A DNA stretch of 64,000 nucleotides from Gigantopelta aegis (lineage: Eukaryota; Mollusca; Gastropoda; Neomphalida; Peltospiridae), in NCBI RefSeq assembly GCF_016097555.1, contig NC_054701.1:30639118-30703117 (forward strand), read 5' to 3'. This document shows, one piece after another, positions 23,484-37,547 of the stretch (within the stretch, counting starts at the first letter, position 1; the number at the start of each line of letters is the position of its first letter). Made by a program: the position numbers and the translations under genes. The notes beneath the pieces were generated by a model. It was not told where the DNA came from. It searched no databases and worked only from the letters and a program-made list of their open reading frames with translations.

Positions 23484-23622
23484 GTGCGGGCAGGCCTTTA
23501 TCCTACCCTCCCCAAACCGTTTCCTATCCTGGATGGAGAAGCAGGCACAAGTTAACACATATGCCCATGGCAGGCATGCACAACAACAGCTTGCTCTGAA
23601 TGTACATGTTAAACTCTATGAC
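23484..23622 (+). repeat. Dispersed repeat J, copy 2
   Basis: Carries 'tcctggatggagaagcaggc', 'gcccatggcaggcatgc' and 'gctctgaatgtacatgtta'. It is a separate insertion about 260 bp after copy 1. Confidence 0.65.
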
Positions 23623-26052
23623 CTGATCCGATTCATGGTTACAATCTCAACTTTGCTAACCCTTTCAACTCGATCTTGTGTGTGGAGATATGATTTTGAT
23701 CACTTTAAGGGTTTTGTCATTTGCATTAAAAAAAAATATATTTTATAGGCGGTAAGTGTACAACAAAATTTCCTTTGATTTGGATGGCATTAAAGGGTGA
23801 CTAAGTTTGAACCTTGTGGTCAACACACCTTTTTAACAGTTAACCTATCGGTATGAGCAATACAGTATATTTATTTTACGGTATAGACCTACGTGAACTT
23901 TGTATTTCCAATAAAGAGTAACACATGGTATTCCTAGTTTTAATTTCAGGTCAGTGATGCAAAGTGTCTTACGAAATACCTGTGCTAAACATTCCAAACT
24001 TTATTCATACATGATGTCATTCTTGATTTAGTCACTACACAGCTGCAGTTGGGCAAAAATTGTATGAAGTACATCATTAATCAAGGGAGTTAATTTGGTG
24101 GTACTTTCTTCTTTTGGCCAAAAGTAATTTAATTCTGGATTTTCAACTCATATTTTTAAAAATAAAACTGAAAGAGCCTCTATTGAAAATGAAAACATTT
24201 CTGACTGGCCTGTCAATCACAAAAAAATGGATCCCTTCTTTCATTTTGATGAACAATGAACCACCTTCAGTTTTGTTTCAGATTTGTTGGGTGACATTCC
24301 AAAAAGAACAGTAAATGTTATTAAGAAAAAAAATGGCTTTATTATCACACATATTAAAAACATAAAATCATAAAACATAGTTCCAGGAGACAGTTGAACA
24401 ATTAGGTAGACCTAAACACTACCTATATGAATACTGTTCGGTTGAGACATTCAAGGCAATTTAAAGCATGGTTTTATTTCAACAACACAGTTACATAAAA
24501 TCACTAACACTAATACCATGGTATCTTCCTTTTCTGTTCACATACCGGTACATTTATTAAAATGCATTTTGAGCTACAGCATTTTTATGTTAATTTCCAG
24601 TATGAATGTAAGGGTGAATGTGGGATTTTTCAAGAGATGGATGTGCAATGTTTTAAAAAGAGCACCTCCAGTATTTAGGGAATGGGGATGCAACATGTAA
24701 CAAGGCCGCCTACAGTATTTAGAAGTATACCAATATGTATGGTAATCTTCCACACAAATACCAAGCTGACCAATTACACATTCACACTACAAACCAATAA
24801 ATGAACTGTATTCATCTGATAAACATTGAAATTTGTGTGTATGCGTACACCTCGTCCCCCCACCCCCCACCCCTCCATTGATCTCTACCTGGAATGTCAA
24901 AATATCTGCACTAGTAAAAAAAAAATGTGGTCAACAGGACATCTATTATGGTTATTGTTTGTGAAAATAGCATTGTATGTAATGTCATCTCATGGAGAGA
25001 AATTGATCAAATCCTATTACTTGTTTTTCAAGCCAGTTCATCAATTAATAAATATTGTTTAAATCATAGTTTTAGCACTGTGAATAAATATTTTAGTTAT
25101 GATATCAGGGGTGGGAAATGATGAACTGTAAAAAAGATGAAATTTAGGGGGTCCCGGAAATTCTTGAAATCCTAGGTTAAAATCTGTGCCATCTGACACA
25201 TCTTGGAGGAAAAGACGATTAAAATGCGAAGAAACGCAATGTTCCATGAGAGGAAAACAGATGATCTGAGGAGAATTCCCAGCCCTGAATATATATTGTA
25301 CTCATAAGAGACAAGCCATGCAGTCCCATGAGACATAAAACACTGGTATGTTTATGCTGACATTTAACACATAGTCATAAATTTATGGTTTACTGCAGTT
25401 TTAAAAATTCCTTTCACTATAATGGTAAAAATATATAAAGCCCAATATAAAGAAACACATTTATACTGACATAAAAATGACTATTCTTCAATTGATTACA
25501 CATGGAAAAAGACTACCTTTCTTAGACCAAGAATTACCTGCATAACAGCACCAACAACCCAGGTAATACATCAAATAATGACTACAAGATGAGTCTTTAA
25601 GATAGGCTGAAAATTTAAAGCAGTGTACACAGTCATTAATTAAAAAATATGAATAAGTGTGTTTAGACATTTAGTTTTCAAAATATAGTGAGCATTAATT
25701 GAGCAGTTTATATTTTTAGTCATGTTATCCATATAGAATTTTAATTGTTGAATGTTTGATAATTGGTATCTAATTTCATAAAGAAAATATAGCGAGTTCA
25801 TTTCCAAAATGCTATATACTGTGAAATCACTTTTGTTCAAAGTGGTCCAATTTCCATGTTATTTGTGGACTAATGCAGTCAACGAAAATAAAAACACAAT
25901 GAAAATATAATACCGTGAAACCTGTCTAAACCAGAACACTCCTGCCCTTTTTATCGAGGAACTTAAGTCATAAAAAATCCCATTAAGTTTAAACTTAAGT
26001 AAAAACTTAAGTTCTTTGAAGCCCAGGGACCTAATATTTATCTGATGTAGGC
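23623..26052. other. Intergenic, no gene recognised
   Basis: AT-rich. Short open frames show no similarity I recognise. This could include distal 3' UTR of either flanking gene. Confidence 0.4.
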
Positions 26053-26200
26053 AGGATCTGGTGTTTAGAGGGTCATGTTATAGAATTTAGAAAGTTGGCT
26101 GGGTTTGACAGGATTCCGGTTCATTTAGGGTCTGGTGTTTAGAGGGTCATGTTATAGAATTTAGAAAGTTGGCTGGGTTTGACAGGATTCCGGTTAGTTC
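26053..26200. repeat. Tandem duplication, 2 x 74 bp
   Basis: Both units contain 'tctggtgtttagagggtcat' and 'ttggctgggtttgacaggat' and are nearly identical. Flanking 'ctggtttagacaggttttac' resembles the unit edge. Confidence 0.85.
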
Positions 26201-26460
26201 AGGGCCTGGTTTAGACAGGTTTTACTGTAAATGTATGCATATAATTTGAATTTATGAAATTACATGTCCATCCACAATTATAGGTACATGTATACATGAA
26301 ATGTGCTTTTTAGCAAAACCCCGAAACTGTAAGTCCATGAAAGTAAAGGATTTCACTGTATCCATTTACTGTTCCATCATTTTGAGAAACCGTGGTTTTG
26401 CTTTAACATTATATATATATCTGAGACATATATCACATGAAACACAGTGTAAACATCGTG

Positions 26461-26786
26461 CAGGGCTCAACCTTAGGCTAAGGCTTAGCAGTAGCCCGGG
26501 GTGTTTTGGCTACCAATTTGTTGCTCGGGCTATCAGATGTCTAAACCCAGTAGTCCTCCGGGCTACTAGATTTTACATCCAGGTACTCCACAATCAACAA
26601 GATTCTTAAACCCCTAAAAAACCCACCTGAAACATGTTTAAATAAAAATAAATGATTTTGCCTTTTACTCTTTTTTTTTTACCAAAAATTATTAAAATTA
26701 TGGGGCTACCAATTTTTATATTTATATTTTATAACCTGGTAGACTGGTGGGCTACCACTGAAAAATGTTAAGGTCAAGGCCTGTCG
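26461..26786. mobile_element. Foldback element
   Basis: The left end 'cagggctcaaccttaggc' and the reverse complement of the right end 'caggccttgaccttaaca' are related. The interior repeats 'gggctacta' and 'gggctacca' motifs in both orientations. No coding capacity. Confidence 0.5.
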
Positions 26787-26876
26787 TGTTTGATGTGCAC
26801 AGATTGTGCTTTTATGAAAACTGTATTGTTCTATCATTGAGTTGTAATAACATGAGTATACTACCACTGCTAACTC

Positions 26877-26877
<1 letters not shown>

Positions 26878-26905
<28 letters not shown>
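26878..26905. repeat. Poly-A tract
   Basis: About 28 consecutive A. No retroposon sequence upstream of it is recognised. Confidence 0.9.
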
Positions 26906-26908
<3 letters not shown>

Positions 26909-28685
26909 GTGTACTGGTATATGATGGAAATGTGAACATGAGTTACGTACTGGCCAAAGAACACAGAATTTTATGTTAGTCTACAATTAAAGCATTAAAA
27001 CAAACTCATAAATAACAATAATCTAAAGTTAACTAATGAGGCAAATGTACATGCTTTATGAATGAAAGTAGAGATGGGTGACATCTTAAGTGGGAGACAA
27101 TATCACACTAAAGAGATTTAAAAAACATAAAAATTAACAATGATTAATATATTCACTGTAAGTTAATTTTTATTTATAACAATCAACAGTGAAAAATATA
27201 GAAAATTGTTCCCTAAAAATGTCCATTAAGAACAATGCATGATATGTAAACGGTCACACCATTTCACTAGTGATAAATAATTTTAGTTAATTTTAACTGA
27301 AAAATAGAACAAACAAAAAATTTGGTTAGAAGAGTACAGGAGGGTGTGATTTTTACAGAAAATGATGAGTTTAATTGTTTTCATTATTCATATACAACAA
27401 CACTGCTGTGATTCTTGACATGTTTCCTACTCTAAATTCAACACTGAGTTATGTCCCCTTGCCAGACAGAGATACCAGTGATGCCTAGGAATAACGTACA
27501 TGTATCACATAGCATTCAGGCAGTATTCAACAATATTATTATTATTATTCATAATACATATCTGCTCTATGAAGACATAAATAATTGATTCTGATTATTC
27601 AACTAAAATTTGCAAATTACTTTAATATGCAACAACAAAATGGTTAACAAGTTTAGGAAATTCCTGATAAGTAGTTTTAAAAAATGTTCATGTAAGTCGA
27701 CTATGTTTTGAGATCAATGTTTTTTGTTGTTGGGTTTTGAATGTGTGGGGTTTTGTTTTGGGCTTCAGTGTCCACAATACATGTACCGGGTACATACTGT
27801 GACTATGGCAATACTATAATGTACTGGTATCGTAAACATTTTATTTGTAAACCTTTTGCACTGACAGTGATGAGTCTAACATTTGCTATGAGACATATCC
27901 ATTGAGCAGTTGCTATTATTAAAGTACATATTACCCTGGTAACTATGGAATTAGATATAAACAACAAAAACATGATTAAAACATAACTTTCTAAGATCAC
28001 AAAAACAAAAACAAGTCTTTCAGTTCACTCAAATACCACACACAGGCCACTATTCAAGTTGTAGATTTTCAGAATTCATTCCAAAAACCACACAGTGGTC
28101 TAATGTAATCCCAATATTCTTGTCCATAAACTATATGACTCAAAATTCACAAGGAGCAGGTAACATATGCTGCTCAAAATGCAGAATCTGCTTTCTGATA
28201 ATCAGTTTCACAAACAGATTTTCCTTTTCATCCTAGTTTTTAAATAATATTTCTGACACATCCTGAATATCTCGTTTTCAAGAGTAATTTACTATACATA
28301 CAAAACATAAGCTTTTTGCTTCTAAATTAAAATGTACAAAGCTTAGATTGCTCCCCACCCTACAAAATGGATTGTGAGGTTTTACTGTAATTGAACCAAT
28401 ATTTTCAAGCTGGAGCATGAAGTCACAATACAAAACTTCATAACATGTCTGTTTTCAAATAGCAGTCCTCAAATACTTTTTCATTATTTTGAACAGGTCT
28501 TGATAAAAAGTACCAATGCCTAGTTTATCAAGACTTATTTAATACAATCCATTTTCTGTCTTCTTGTTTTCCCCATCTTATATCCAGATTAATATTCCTC
28601 CATCCTGTCCTGGTGACATACCACAGTTGTCTGGGTTGTCTGTCCATGACTAAACATATTCACCAAAACTGAAGTACAATACAGC
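26906..28685. other. Intergenic, no gene recognised
   Basis: AT-rich DNA upstream in coordinates of the minus-strand gene's stop codon, so part may be its 3' UTR. No reliable end can be set. Confidence 0.35.
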
Positions 28686-29031
28686 AGTGTGCAATTTTGA
28701 GGAGAGTCCAGAAGCCCGAGGCTCGCAAAAATCATATAGGACTCTCTAGCTTGGCTAGAATACGAGCCCGCATGGCTCGTAAATATTATTTGTACAAATT
28801 ACATTGATTCTTCGAAATGACACAGTCAACATATATCTCAAAATCCTGAGAAACCAGAGTCTTGAATAGCGATCTTTTCCATAATTTCATGCAAAACATT
28901 TAACTAGTGTATCTTCTGATCTACTGGAGACGCATGGCAGGGCTCACTGGGTTGGTGGCAGGATCTAAAGATTTGAATTCAGACCTTATGATCGACACTT
29001 AAAATTTTTAAACCAAAATCGCACACTGTAT
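28686..29031. mobile_element. Foldback element, probable
   Basis: Left 'cagtgtgcaattttgag' and the reverse complement of the right end 'cagtgtgcgattttgg' match with few differences over about 15 bases. The interior has paired 'gcccgaggctcg' and 'gcccgcatggctcg' motifs. The arms are short, so confidence is limited. Confidence 0.4.
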
Positions 29032-29137
29032 TGTTAATGGTCGGTCATTAACAATTAGTGAAGTTATAAGTTTGTTAGTCTAGTAGTTTTATACCTCTGC
29101 ACTAAGCCATTGGGTTAGAACTGGTACCGAGATGCCA

Positions 29138-29286
29138 GGGGCCCTATTTTCGAAGCTATCTTAGCCTACGAAATCGTGAAATCATCGTAAGCTATGACGT
29201 CACTATGGCGTGTGCTGTAGTGACATCACAACCTACGACGGTTTTACGATTTCGTAGCGCTAAGATGGCTTCGAAAATAGGGCCCC
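29138..29286. mobile_element. MITE, GGGGCCCTATTTTCGAAG ends
   Basis: The 149-bp element is nearly a perfect palindrome. Arms start GGGGCCCTATTTTCGAAG, continue with 'atcttagc' and 'tacgaaatcgt', and mirror at the other end. The loop contains a further pair, 'tgacgtcac' and 'gtgacatcac'. No protein is encoded. Confidence 0.8.
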
Positions 29287-29828
29287 AGGGGTGTAACCTT
29301 GGGGATTTCAGACAAACACCCAGCTAATGCTAAAACAATTTTTTTTTTAATAGAGCAATATTAGGCTATTCACATAGATGTCCAGGAAAAAATGTAGACC
29401 AAATGGTCCACTAGTTTCAGATTTGAACCCCTCCAGGGCCAGATCACACAAGGCCCCTGAATGCAAACCCATCACCTACCAACAATGACCTGCAAGCTTA
29501 ACAACTACCGGGTACCCGGTACTATATAAAATGAATTACTCAGCCTCTGAAGACTTTTTGATGCAAATACTCAGTTAATGTAAATTGTTAGTTTTGGTTG
29601 ACTAACTAATTTAGAAAAAACAAATATGCAAGGCAATTCTTACTGCAGTACATATATCACAACTGGTTGGTTGCCATGATTCCACAACCACACCTTATCA
29701 CAACTGTTCTCTATGATATCACAGTCAACAAAAAAACAAAACATTTGAGCCTCCAGACATATGTTAACTGTTTGGTACAGTGGTGGCCAGTGTCAGTATG
29801 TGCAGTAACTGTGGTAATATGAGTCTCG

Positions 29829-32800
29829 TTACTTGAGTGTGCAGCTCCAGTTAATAGGGTTATACTTCATCATTTCTCTATCAACCTTGTTTTCATGCTG
29901 GCGTAGTACTCTGTTTTCTCTCCATTGGTTCTCCATTATCTGAAAGTGGAAAATACAAAGGAATATAAATCTCTGTTCATATTCACTAACTAGTGTATTA
30001 AATTTAGCAATGATGTAGTTAAAGTTCAGAGTCATCAGAAAGGTATAGTGGATCTTATGGAACCATGTTCAGAAAAACTAACAAGGTGCTGTGAGGTTGC
30101 TAGGGAGTAACAGGTGAAATCAAAACAGGTCCAAAACAATTCACATATAAAATCACAAAATGGTGGTATTCAGAAACAAAAAGAAAGAAATGTTTTATTT
30201 AACGATGCACTCAACACATTTTATTTACGGTTATATGGCATGAGACATATGGTTAAAGACTACACAGATATTGAGAGAGGAAACCTGCTGTCGCCACTTC
30301 ATGGGCTACTCTTTTCAAATAGCAGCAAGGGATCTTTTATATGCACCATCCCACAGACAGGATAGTATATACCACGGCCTTTGATATACCAGTCGTGGTG
30401 CACTGGCTGGAACAAGAAATAGCCCAATGGGCCCACCGATGGGGATCAATCCTAGACCGACTGTGCATCGAGCGAGACTGTACCGCCCCTGTATTCAGTA
30501 ACAGATCTAAAACCAAATATTCTATTTATAACTGATACAAGTCTATAATACATGTATAAAAAAAGTATGTTTTGTTTGACAACATTAGAGCACATTGATT
30601 TATTAATCATCGGCTATTGGATGTCAAACAATTTTAACATAGTCTTAGAGAAGAAACCCGGTACATTTTTCCATTAGTAGCAAGGGATCTTTTATATGCA
30701 CCATCCCACAGACAGAATAGCACATACCATGGCCTTGATATACCAGTCATTGTGTACACACTGGAACAAGAAATAGCCCAATGGGTTCACCGATGGGGAT
30801 CGATCCTAGACTGACAGCGCACCAGGTGAGCACTTCACCACTGGGCTATGTCCCGTTCCCGTCTATAATGTAAACTAAACCGCTGTACACTTTGGTAGTT
30901 AGTATAGTGTTCACCTGAGGTGCTTGGGTTGAAAGATCGAACCCATTCTCTGATTGGGATGTTAGTTCATCTCATAGAGTGCACAATGTAAACTAAACCG
31001 CTGTACACTTTGGTAGTTAGTAGAGTGTTCACCTGAGGTGCTTGGGTTGAAAGATCGAACCCATTCTAAGATTGAGATGTTAGTTCATCTCATAGAGTGC
31101 ACAATGTAAACTAAACCGCTGTACACTTTGGTAGTTAGTAGAGTGTTCACCTGAGGTGCTTGGGTTGAAAGATCGAACCCATTCTAAGATTGGGATGTTA
31201 GTTCATCTCATAGAGTGCACAATGTAAACTAAACCGCTGTACACTTTGGTAGTTAGTAGAGTGTTCACCTGAGGTGCTTGGGTTGAAAGATCGAACCCAT
31301 TCTAAGATTGGGATGTTAGTTCATCTCATAGAGTGCACAATGTAAACTAAACCGCTGTACACTTTGGTAGTTAGTAGAGTGTTCACCTGAGGTGCTTGGG
31401 TTGAAAGATCGAACCCATTCTAAGATTGAGATGTTAGTTCATCTCATAGAGTGCACAATGTAAACTAAACCGCTGTACACTTTGGTAGTTAGTAGAGTGT
31501 TCACCTGAGGTGCTTGGGTTGAAAGATCGAACCCATTCTCTGATTGGGATGTTAGTTCAACTCATAGAGTGCACAATGACAGGTATATCAAAGGTATGTA
31601 CTGTCCTGTCTATGGGAAAGTGCTTATAAAATATTGTTTGTTGCTAACAGAAAAATGTAGGTTTCCTCTGAAGACTACATGTCAGAATTAATTAATTTAT
31701 TAATCAGTGTGCTCTAGTAGTGTCATTAAACAAAACAGACTTTAACTTTAAGGCTAGTAGGTGCTGCAGTCAAATTTGAGTACCAGTTCATACTCAGAGT
31801 GAGTTTTAATGGCCATCAATCTTTCTTTCACAAATGACTCACCACAAACCACTGTTCTTGTCACACAACCCCACCACAACTGGTCAAAAGCCGTGGTATG
31901 TGCTTTCCTGTCTGTGGGAAAGTGCATATAAAAGATCCCTTACTGCATTTGGAAAAATGTGGCAGGTTTTCTCTGATGACTATGTGTCAGAATTACCAAA
32001 AATAGAGGATGATTAATTAATCAGTGTGCTCTAGTGGTGTTGTTAAACAAAAAACCCTTTTTTATAAACTCTTTAATTTTCAGGGAAATGGGGCATATGA
32101 CTAGGGCATCACAATGATTTGCCACATGTAATGGCCGCCATTAAATTTTATCCATGTAGTAAAAGTTTAAACTATAAACTGTTGATATGTAATTTTAGTC
32201 ACCAAACAAGCTCTATTAGTTGAAAATATCTTACAATGGCTTAACCACATGCAATGTCAACTTCACCAACTTCTCTTTCACTAGCCCCTAACCATGAATC
32301 CTTGTCCCTGAATAGAATTTTAACTGGATACAAGCATGGACATAAATTAAAATGGAAACAGTTGAGCTGAAGGAAGGAAGAAAATGTTTTATTTAATGAC
32401 GCACTCCACACATTTTTTAAAATTTACGTTTATATGGCATCAAACATATGGTTAAGGACTACACAGATATTGAGAGAGAAAACCTGCTGTCACCACTTCA
32501 TGGGTTACTCTTTTCGATTAGCAGCAAGGGATCTTTTATATGCACCATCCTATAGACAGGATAGTACATACCACAGCCTTTGTTACACCAGTTGAAAAGC
32601 ACTAGCAGGAATGAGAAAAGCCCAATGGGGACACTGACAGGGATCGATCCTAGACCGACCACACATCAAGTAAACACTTTGCCACTGGGCTACATCCCGT
32701 CCCGCCCAGTTGAACTGTTGCAGGTATAGATCACTGACAGTAGTAAAACTGAACTCACAACTTTGTTCCCATCCCTAAAGTTTTTAAGATAGGTGTATCG

Positions 32801-35800
32801 CTTGATGAATTTCTCCGTGTCCTCTTGTAGACAAATTTTGTCGTATTCTACCGCCACCTCGCTCTCGTGGATTTTATTCTTCAGGTCTTGTTTCTTCTGG
32901 TAATCCTGATAGGACATCTGTTCCTTCAAGACTTCTCGGAAGTGTTTTCTAAAAAAAAAAAATGTTATGAATCATAACATATATCAAGGACATAGGCTTA
33001 CTACAGCAACAGGAAATAATCACCAACAAATTTTATGTTTTTTGACTAAATTATAAAAAAAATTCCACTAGTTTATATTATACACTGGTTTTCATAATTG
33101 ATCATTATTTAACACTGTCCAATTTTATAATAGTTCTGAGATGTTGAACTAGTTTTTTCATTCATTTGTTCATCTACTTTCATGTATCCTACATCCATCC
33201 ATTCATCCATCCATCATCCACCCACACACTCCAAAAATCACCCACCAACTCATCCAAGTTCCCCAAAAACACAACCCACCAAAGCACACCCAGTCACCAA
33301 CCCATACATCCACAATTTATTTTAGTTTTAATATCATTTACATTTGTATTCTATATTGCCAAAAGTTATTGTTATATGTATCACAGATTTATCATGTCAT
33401 GTCAATGCAGTATATTAATATCATTTGTTCATCATTTACATGTACCAATGTCTGACACCTGATAGCCTACAATTTTGAAAATGTTAATTTTTTTATTCAT
33501 TCACTCACTCATTCATGCTTATTGTATTGTTGTTTATTCAATTCTGATCTCATCTCATCCATACATTCATCCTAATCAATGTGCTCTAGTGGTGTCATTT
33601 AAAAAACAACAAATACATCCCTCCATGCATCCACCCAACATCCATCCACCCATCCATCCATCCATCCATCCATCCATCCATCCATCCATCCCATCATCCA
33701 TCCATCCATCCATTCATCCATCCATCCATCCATCCATCCACCTGCCCATAGACCCAACAACCAACCGTCCGATGCACCCATTAAAACCCCTTTTCCTTTT
33801 TTAAAACTGGTCATTTACATTTACTGGCATATTCTTCTAACACCACAATGGAACTTATCATTACCAACAAATGGCACATTTGTTATGTCATGTCAAGTGG
33901 ATAATGCCGTCACGACATTTGAATACTTTAGGATTATGTGAATAAGAACACGATAGACCACAACAGAAACTTTGACCACTTATTCTCCACGCTGACACTT
34001 CAATTTTAATCTGATCTGTCAAACATACAATATTCATGTTATCTGTGTACATTCTTTTCTTTCTTTTGTGTTGTTGCGCAGGGGCAGAAATAATGCTATC
34101 TAAACAACAGGTCTTGCTTTGAGCTTAAGAACCCAAGTTTTCTTGTAGCCAGGTAGCAGACGGTAGGCAGTCAAAGTCATAAAAACATGATAGGGCCGAT
34201 AAGCCATTAATTTGCTCGGAAATAGAAGTTTCCCCAAACAATCACTTGAATGATTCTCTTGTACGAAGCTGGTTATTATTGATTTTATTATTAATAATGC
34301 CATTAGTAAGCCCAGTGCTTGGAACAAATTATTATATTCTTCACTTAGCAGCTTGTTGTAACAAGTTGTGGAATATAGATGTTAGTAATTTATTGAATTC
34401 TAACTAACAGTATAATGGTTTAAGTGTGTTAAACACTATGGCTATAGTCTAAGGACAGGGAAAGTGATCTGACATGCTCATATGCAACATTGATTGGGCC
34501 AACATTAAAGATAAAAAAAATTAATGGAATCAAATCACATTTTCTATTTTTTAAAATTAAACCATTAAAAAAAACCCACCCCACCACATAGGCTACATCT
34601 ATAAATTAGCAGCAAGGTATTTTTTTACATTCTTTTCCCAGAGACAGGACAGCACATACCAAAGCATTTGATATTAGATAAACCAGCTGTGAAACACTTG
34701 CTGGATAAACATAGCTGATATATTCATCTTACTGTGAAAACAATTCAGGGGAGTAATTAACTGCTCCCGTAACTTAGATTATGGGGAGCTATTTAAAACA
34801 TCCTTTTGTAATTTGTCGTATTATATATTAAACATTTTAATTCACATGCTAAAGCTAAGATTCCATTAACACAGTAAGCGGATGCGGCATGTGTGATGCG
34901 TTATGCGGGGAAAAAATGGAAATGCATGTAGATGCATGAGAGTGATTCAATATGTCCAGCTGTGAATGAGGGAAACTGAATGGCTCCACGTAGCGATTCG
35001 TGCGGCAACTGATTACAAAATCGGACGAGGTAATCACAAATATGAAGTAATGCTGGAACTTCACATCAAATTTTAACTCCATGACCAGATTATGATACAC
35101 TCATTGTTGAATCCGGTTCCTGATTATGTCATGTACCCACCAGCAGTGTTTTCTTTTGCTATTATTACGCTTTTTTAATTGCATAAATTTAAATTATGTT
35201 GCTCCATTTCCAACAGAGAATGCTGCAATTTTGACTGATTAACCATGTTCTTGGCAAGAAAATCTTCAACAAAAGAGACTGAAAACGCATGGGGAAATGT
35301 TTATATGGAATCTTATAAATCGCATACGCATACCGTATCTGCATAACGCATCATGCATGCCGCATATGCTTACCGCGTTAATGGAATCAAAGCTTAAGGG
35401 AAGCTAAAAGACATAGTCATGAAACTCACTACATTTTCCCATTAGTAGCAAGAGATCTTTTATATATGCATCATCCCACAGACAAGATAGCACACACCAT
35501 GGTGCACTGGTTGGAACAAGAAATAGTCCAATGGGCCCACCGACAGAGATCGATCCCAGACTGACCACACATCAGGTGAGTATTTTACCACTGGGCTATG
35601 TTCTGCCTCTTTCCTTGAAATAGTCTCAGTTGAGTTATTGAGAGCCAGTGATAAAACCACTAAAACAGCATGCGGGATTGATCCTATGACCTGTCACACC
35701 TCAAACAAGTGCTCCACCACGGAGTCACATCCTGTCCCTAACTAAAGAATAACTGCAAGAAGTGGAACCTTATTTTCCTGTTTTTTTTCTTCTGACTGGG

Positions 35801-37512
35801 AATGTATTGTTTGCTTCGTAATCCAATAAAATAAATAAGACTGGTTAATAGGTAATCAATAGTCAAACAAAGGGTTTTATTTACAGTCAGCAGCAGGTGT
35901 TTTATTGATTTCGTCAATCTCAGCAGTTTATTAACAATAGGGAACTGGTGTTGATGGCTGGCCTTGTTGGTGCAGTGGTTAAGCCATCGGACTACAGGCT
36001 GGTAGGTACAAGGTTCTCAGCCTAGAGCGAGTTATTAAGGGATCAATGGGTAGGTGTAAGGCCACTACACCCTCTTCTCTCTCACTAACCACTAACTAAT
36101 AACTAACCCACTGTCCAGGACAGACATCCCAGATAGCTGAGGTGTGTGCCCAGGACAGCATGCTTGAACCTTAATTGGATATAAGCATGAAAATAAGTTG
36201 AAATGAAATGAAATGTGGCTGGAAGGTACTGAGTTCGCATCCCAGTTATGACGTCTACCCAAGCGAGTAGGTGTACTACCCATTAAACTGACTTCTCTCT
36301 CACAATAACCACTAACAACTATGCCAATGACAGTATGCTTGAGCCGTAACTTGATATAAACACAAAAATTCAAGATAAAATATAAATGCAGTATCAGGCC
36401 TTGAATTTCGTGAATTAGAGGGCAAGGTCATTTGACTTATATTGATGGAAATTTTGGGATGACATTCCAACCAGAAGGAACCTTGAGTGAGCGCTCCGCA
36501 AGGCTCAATGGGTAGGTGTAAACCACTTGCACCGACCAGTGATCCATAACTGGTTGAACAAAGGCCATGGGTTGTGCTATCCTGCCTGTGGGAAGTGCAA
36601 ATAAAAGATCCCTTGCTGCTAATCGGAAAGAGTAGCCCATGTAGTGGCGACAGTGGGTTTCCTCTCAAAATCTGTGTGGTCCTTAACCATATGTCTGACA
36701 CCATATAACTGTAAATAAAGTGTGTTGAGTGCGTCGTTAAATAAAACATTTCTTTCTTTTTCCAACCAGAAGGTAACAAGGCAAACTTCAATAAGAGTCT
36801 TAATATAGTACAAAGGGGTGGGATGTAGCCCAGTGGTAAAGTGCCTGCTCGATGTGTGGTCAGTCTGAGGTTCATCCCCATCGGTGGACCTATTGGGCTA
36901 TTTCTCGTTCCAGCCAGTGCATCACCACTGGTATATCAAAGGCCGTGGTATGTGCTATCCTGTCTGTGGGGTAGTACATATAAAAGATCCCTTGCTACTA
37001 ATGGAAAAATGTAACAGGTTTCCTCTCTAAGACTATATGTCAAAATTACAAAATTTTCGACATCTGATAGCCGATGATTAATAAATCAATGTGCTTTAGT
37101 GGTGTCGTTAAACAAAACAAACGTTGTTTTGTTGTTTTTTAATATAGCACAACATAACCTATTCAAATTATGAATGGTTCATGTTTTCATAATAAAACAA
37201 CTTTCAAATATGACCAGTTAGTAACACGCAAAATAAGGCACAGTTAGTTTTACCATGAGACTCTTTGATTTTCAGGGAAATGGGGCATATATAGGACTAG
37301 GGCATCACAACAATTTGCAACATGGCCGCCATTAAATTTGAGCCATGTAGTACTGATGGCAAAGCAGTTAAGCCATCATGCTTTAAGGTTGGTGAATTGT
37401 GGGTTTCAGTATCATCTCCAATATTTTTACTAATAAAATTCAACAAACAATATGCCTGCCATTAACCACTGCCCTGAACAAACAACTCAGACAGCTGAGG
37501 TCTGTGTGTGTA

Positions 37513-37547
<35 letters not shown>

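Noticed and set aside
30871-31578. Regular 118-bp array as a CRISPR-like structure
   Set aside because: Units are head-to-tail with no unique spacers, and the DNA is eukaryotic; it is a SINE-derived satellite.
33475-33814. 109- and 71-codon frames of Ser/Ile/His/Pro or Trp/Met/Asp
   Set aside because: Created by the (TCCA)n microsatellite.
35955-36050. tRNA gene at SINE heads
   Set aside because: A and B boxes are present, but the sequence cannot fold as a complete tRNA and is always joined to a SINE body.
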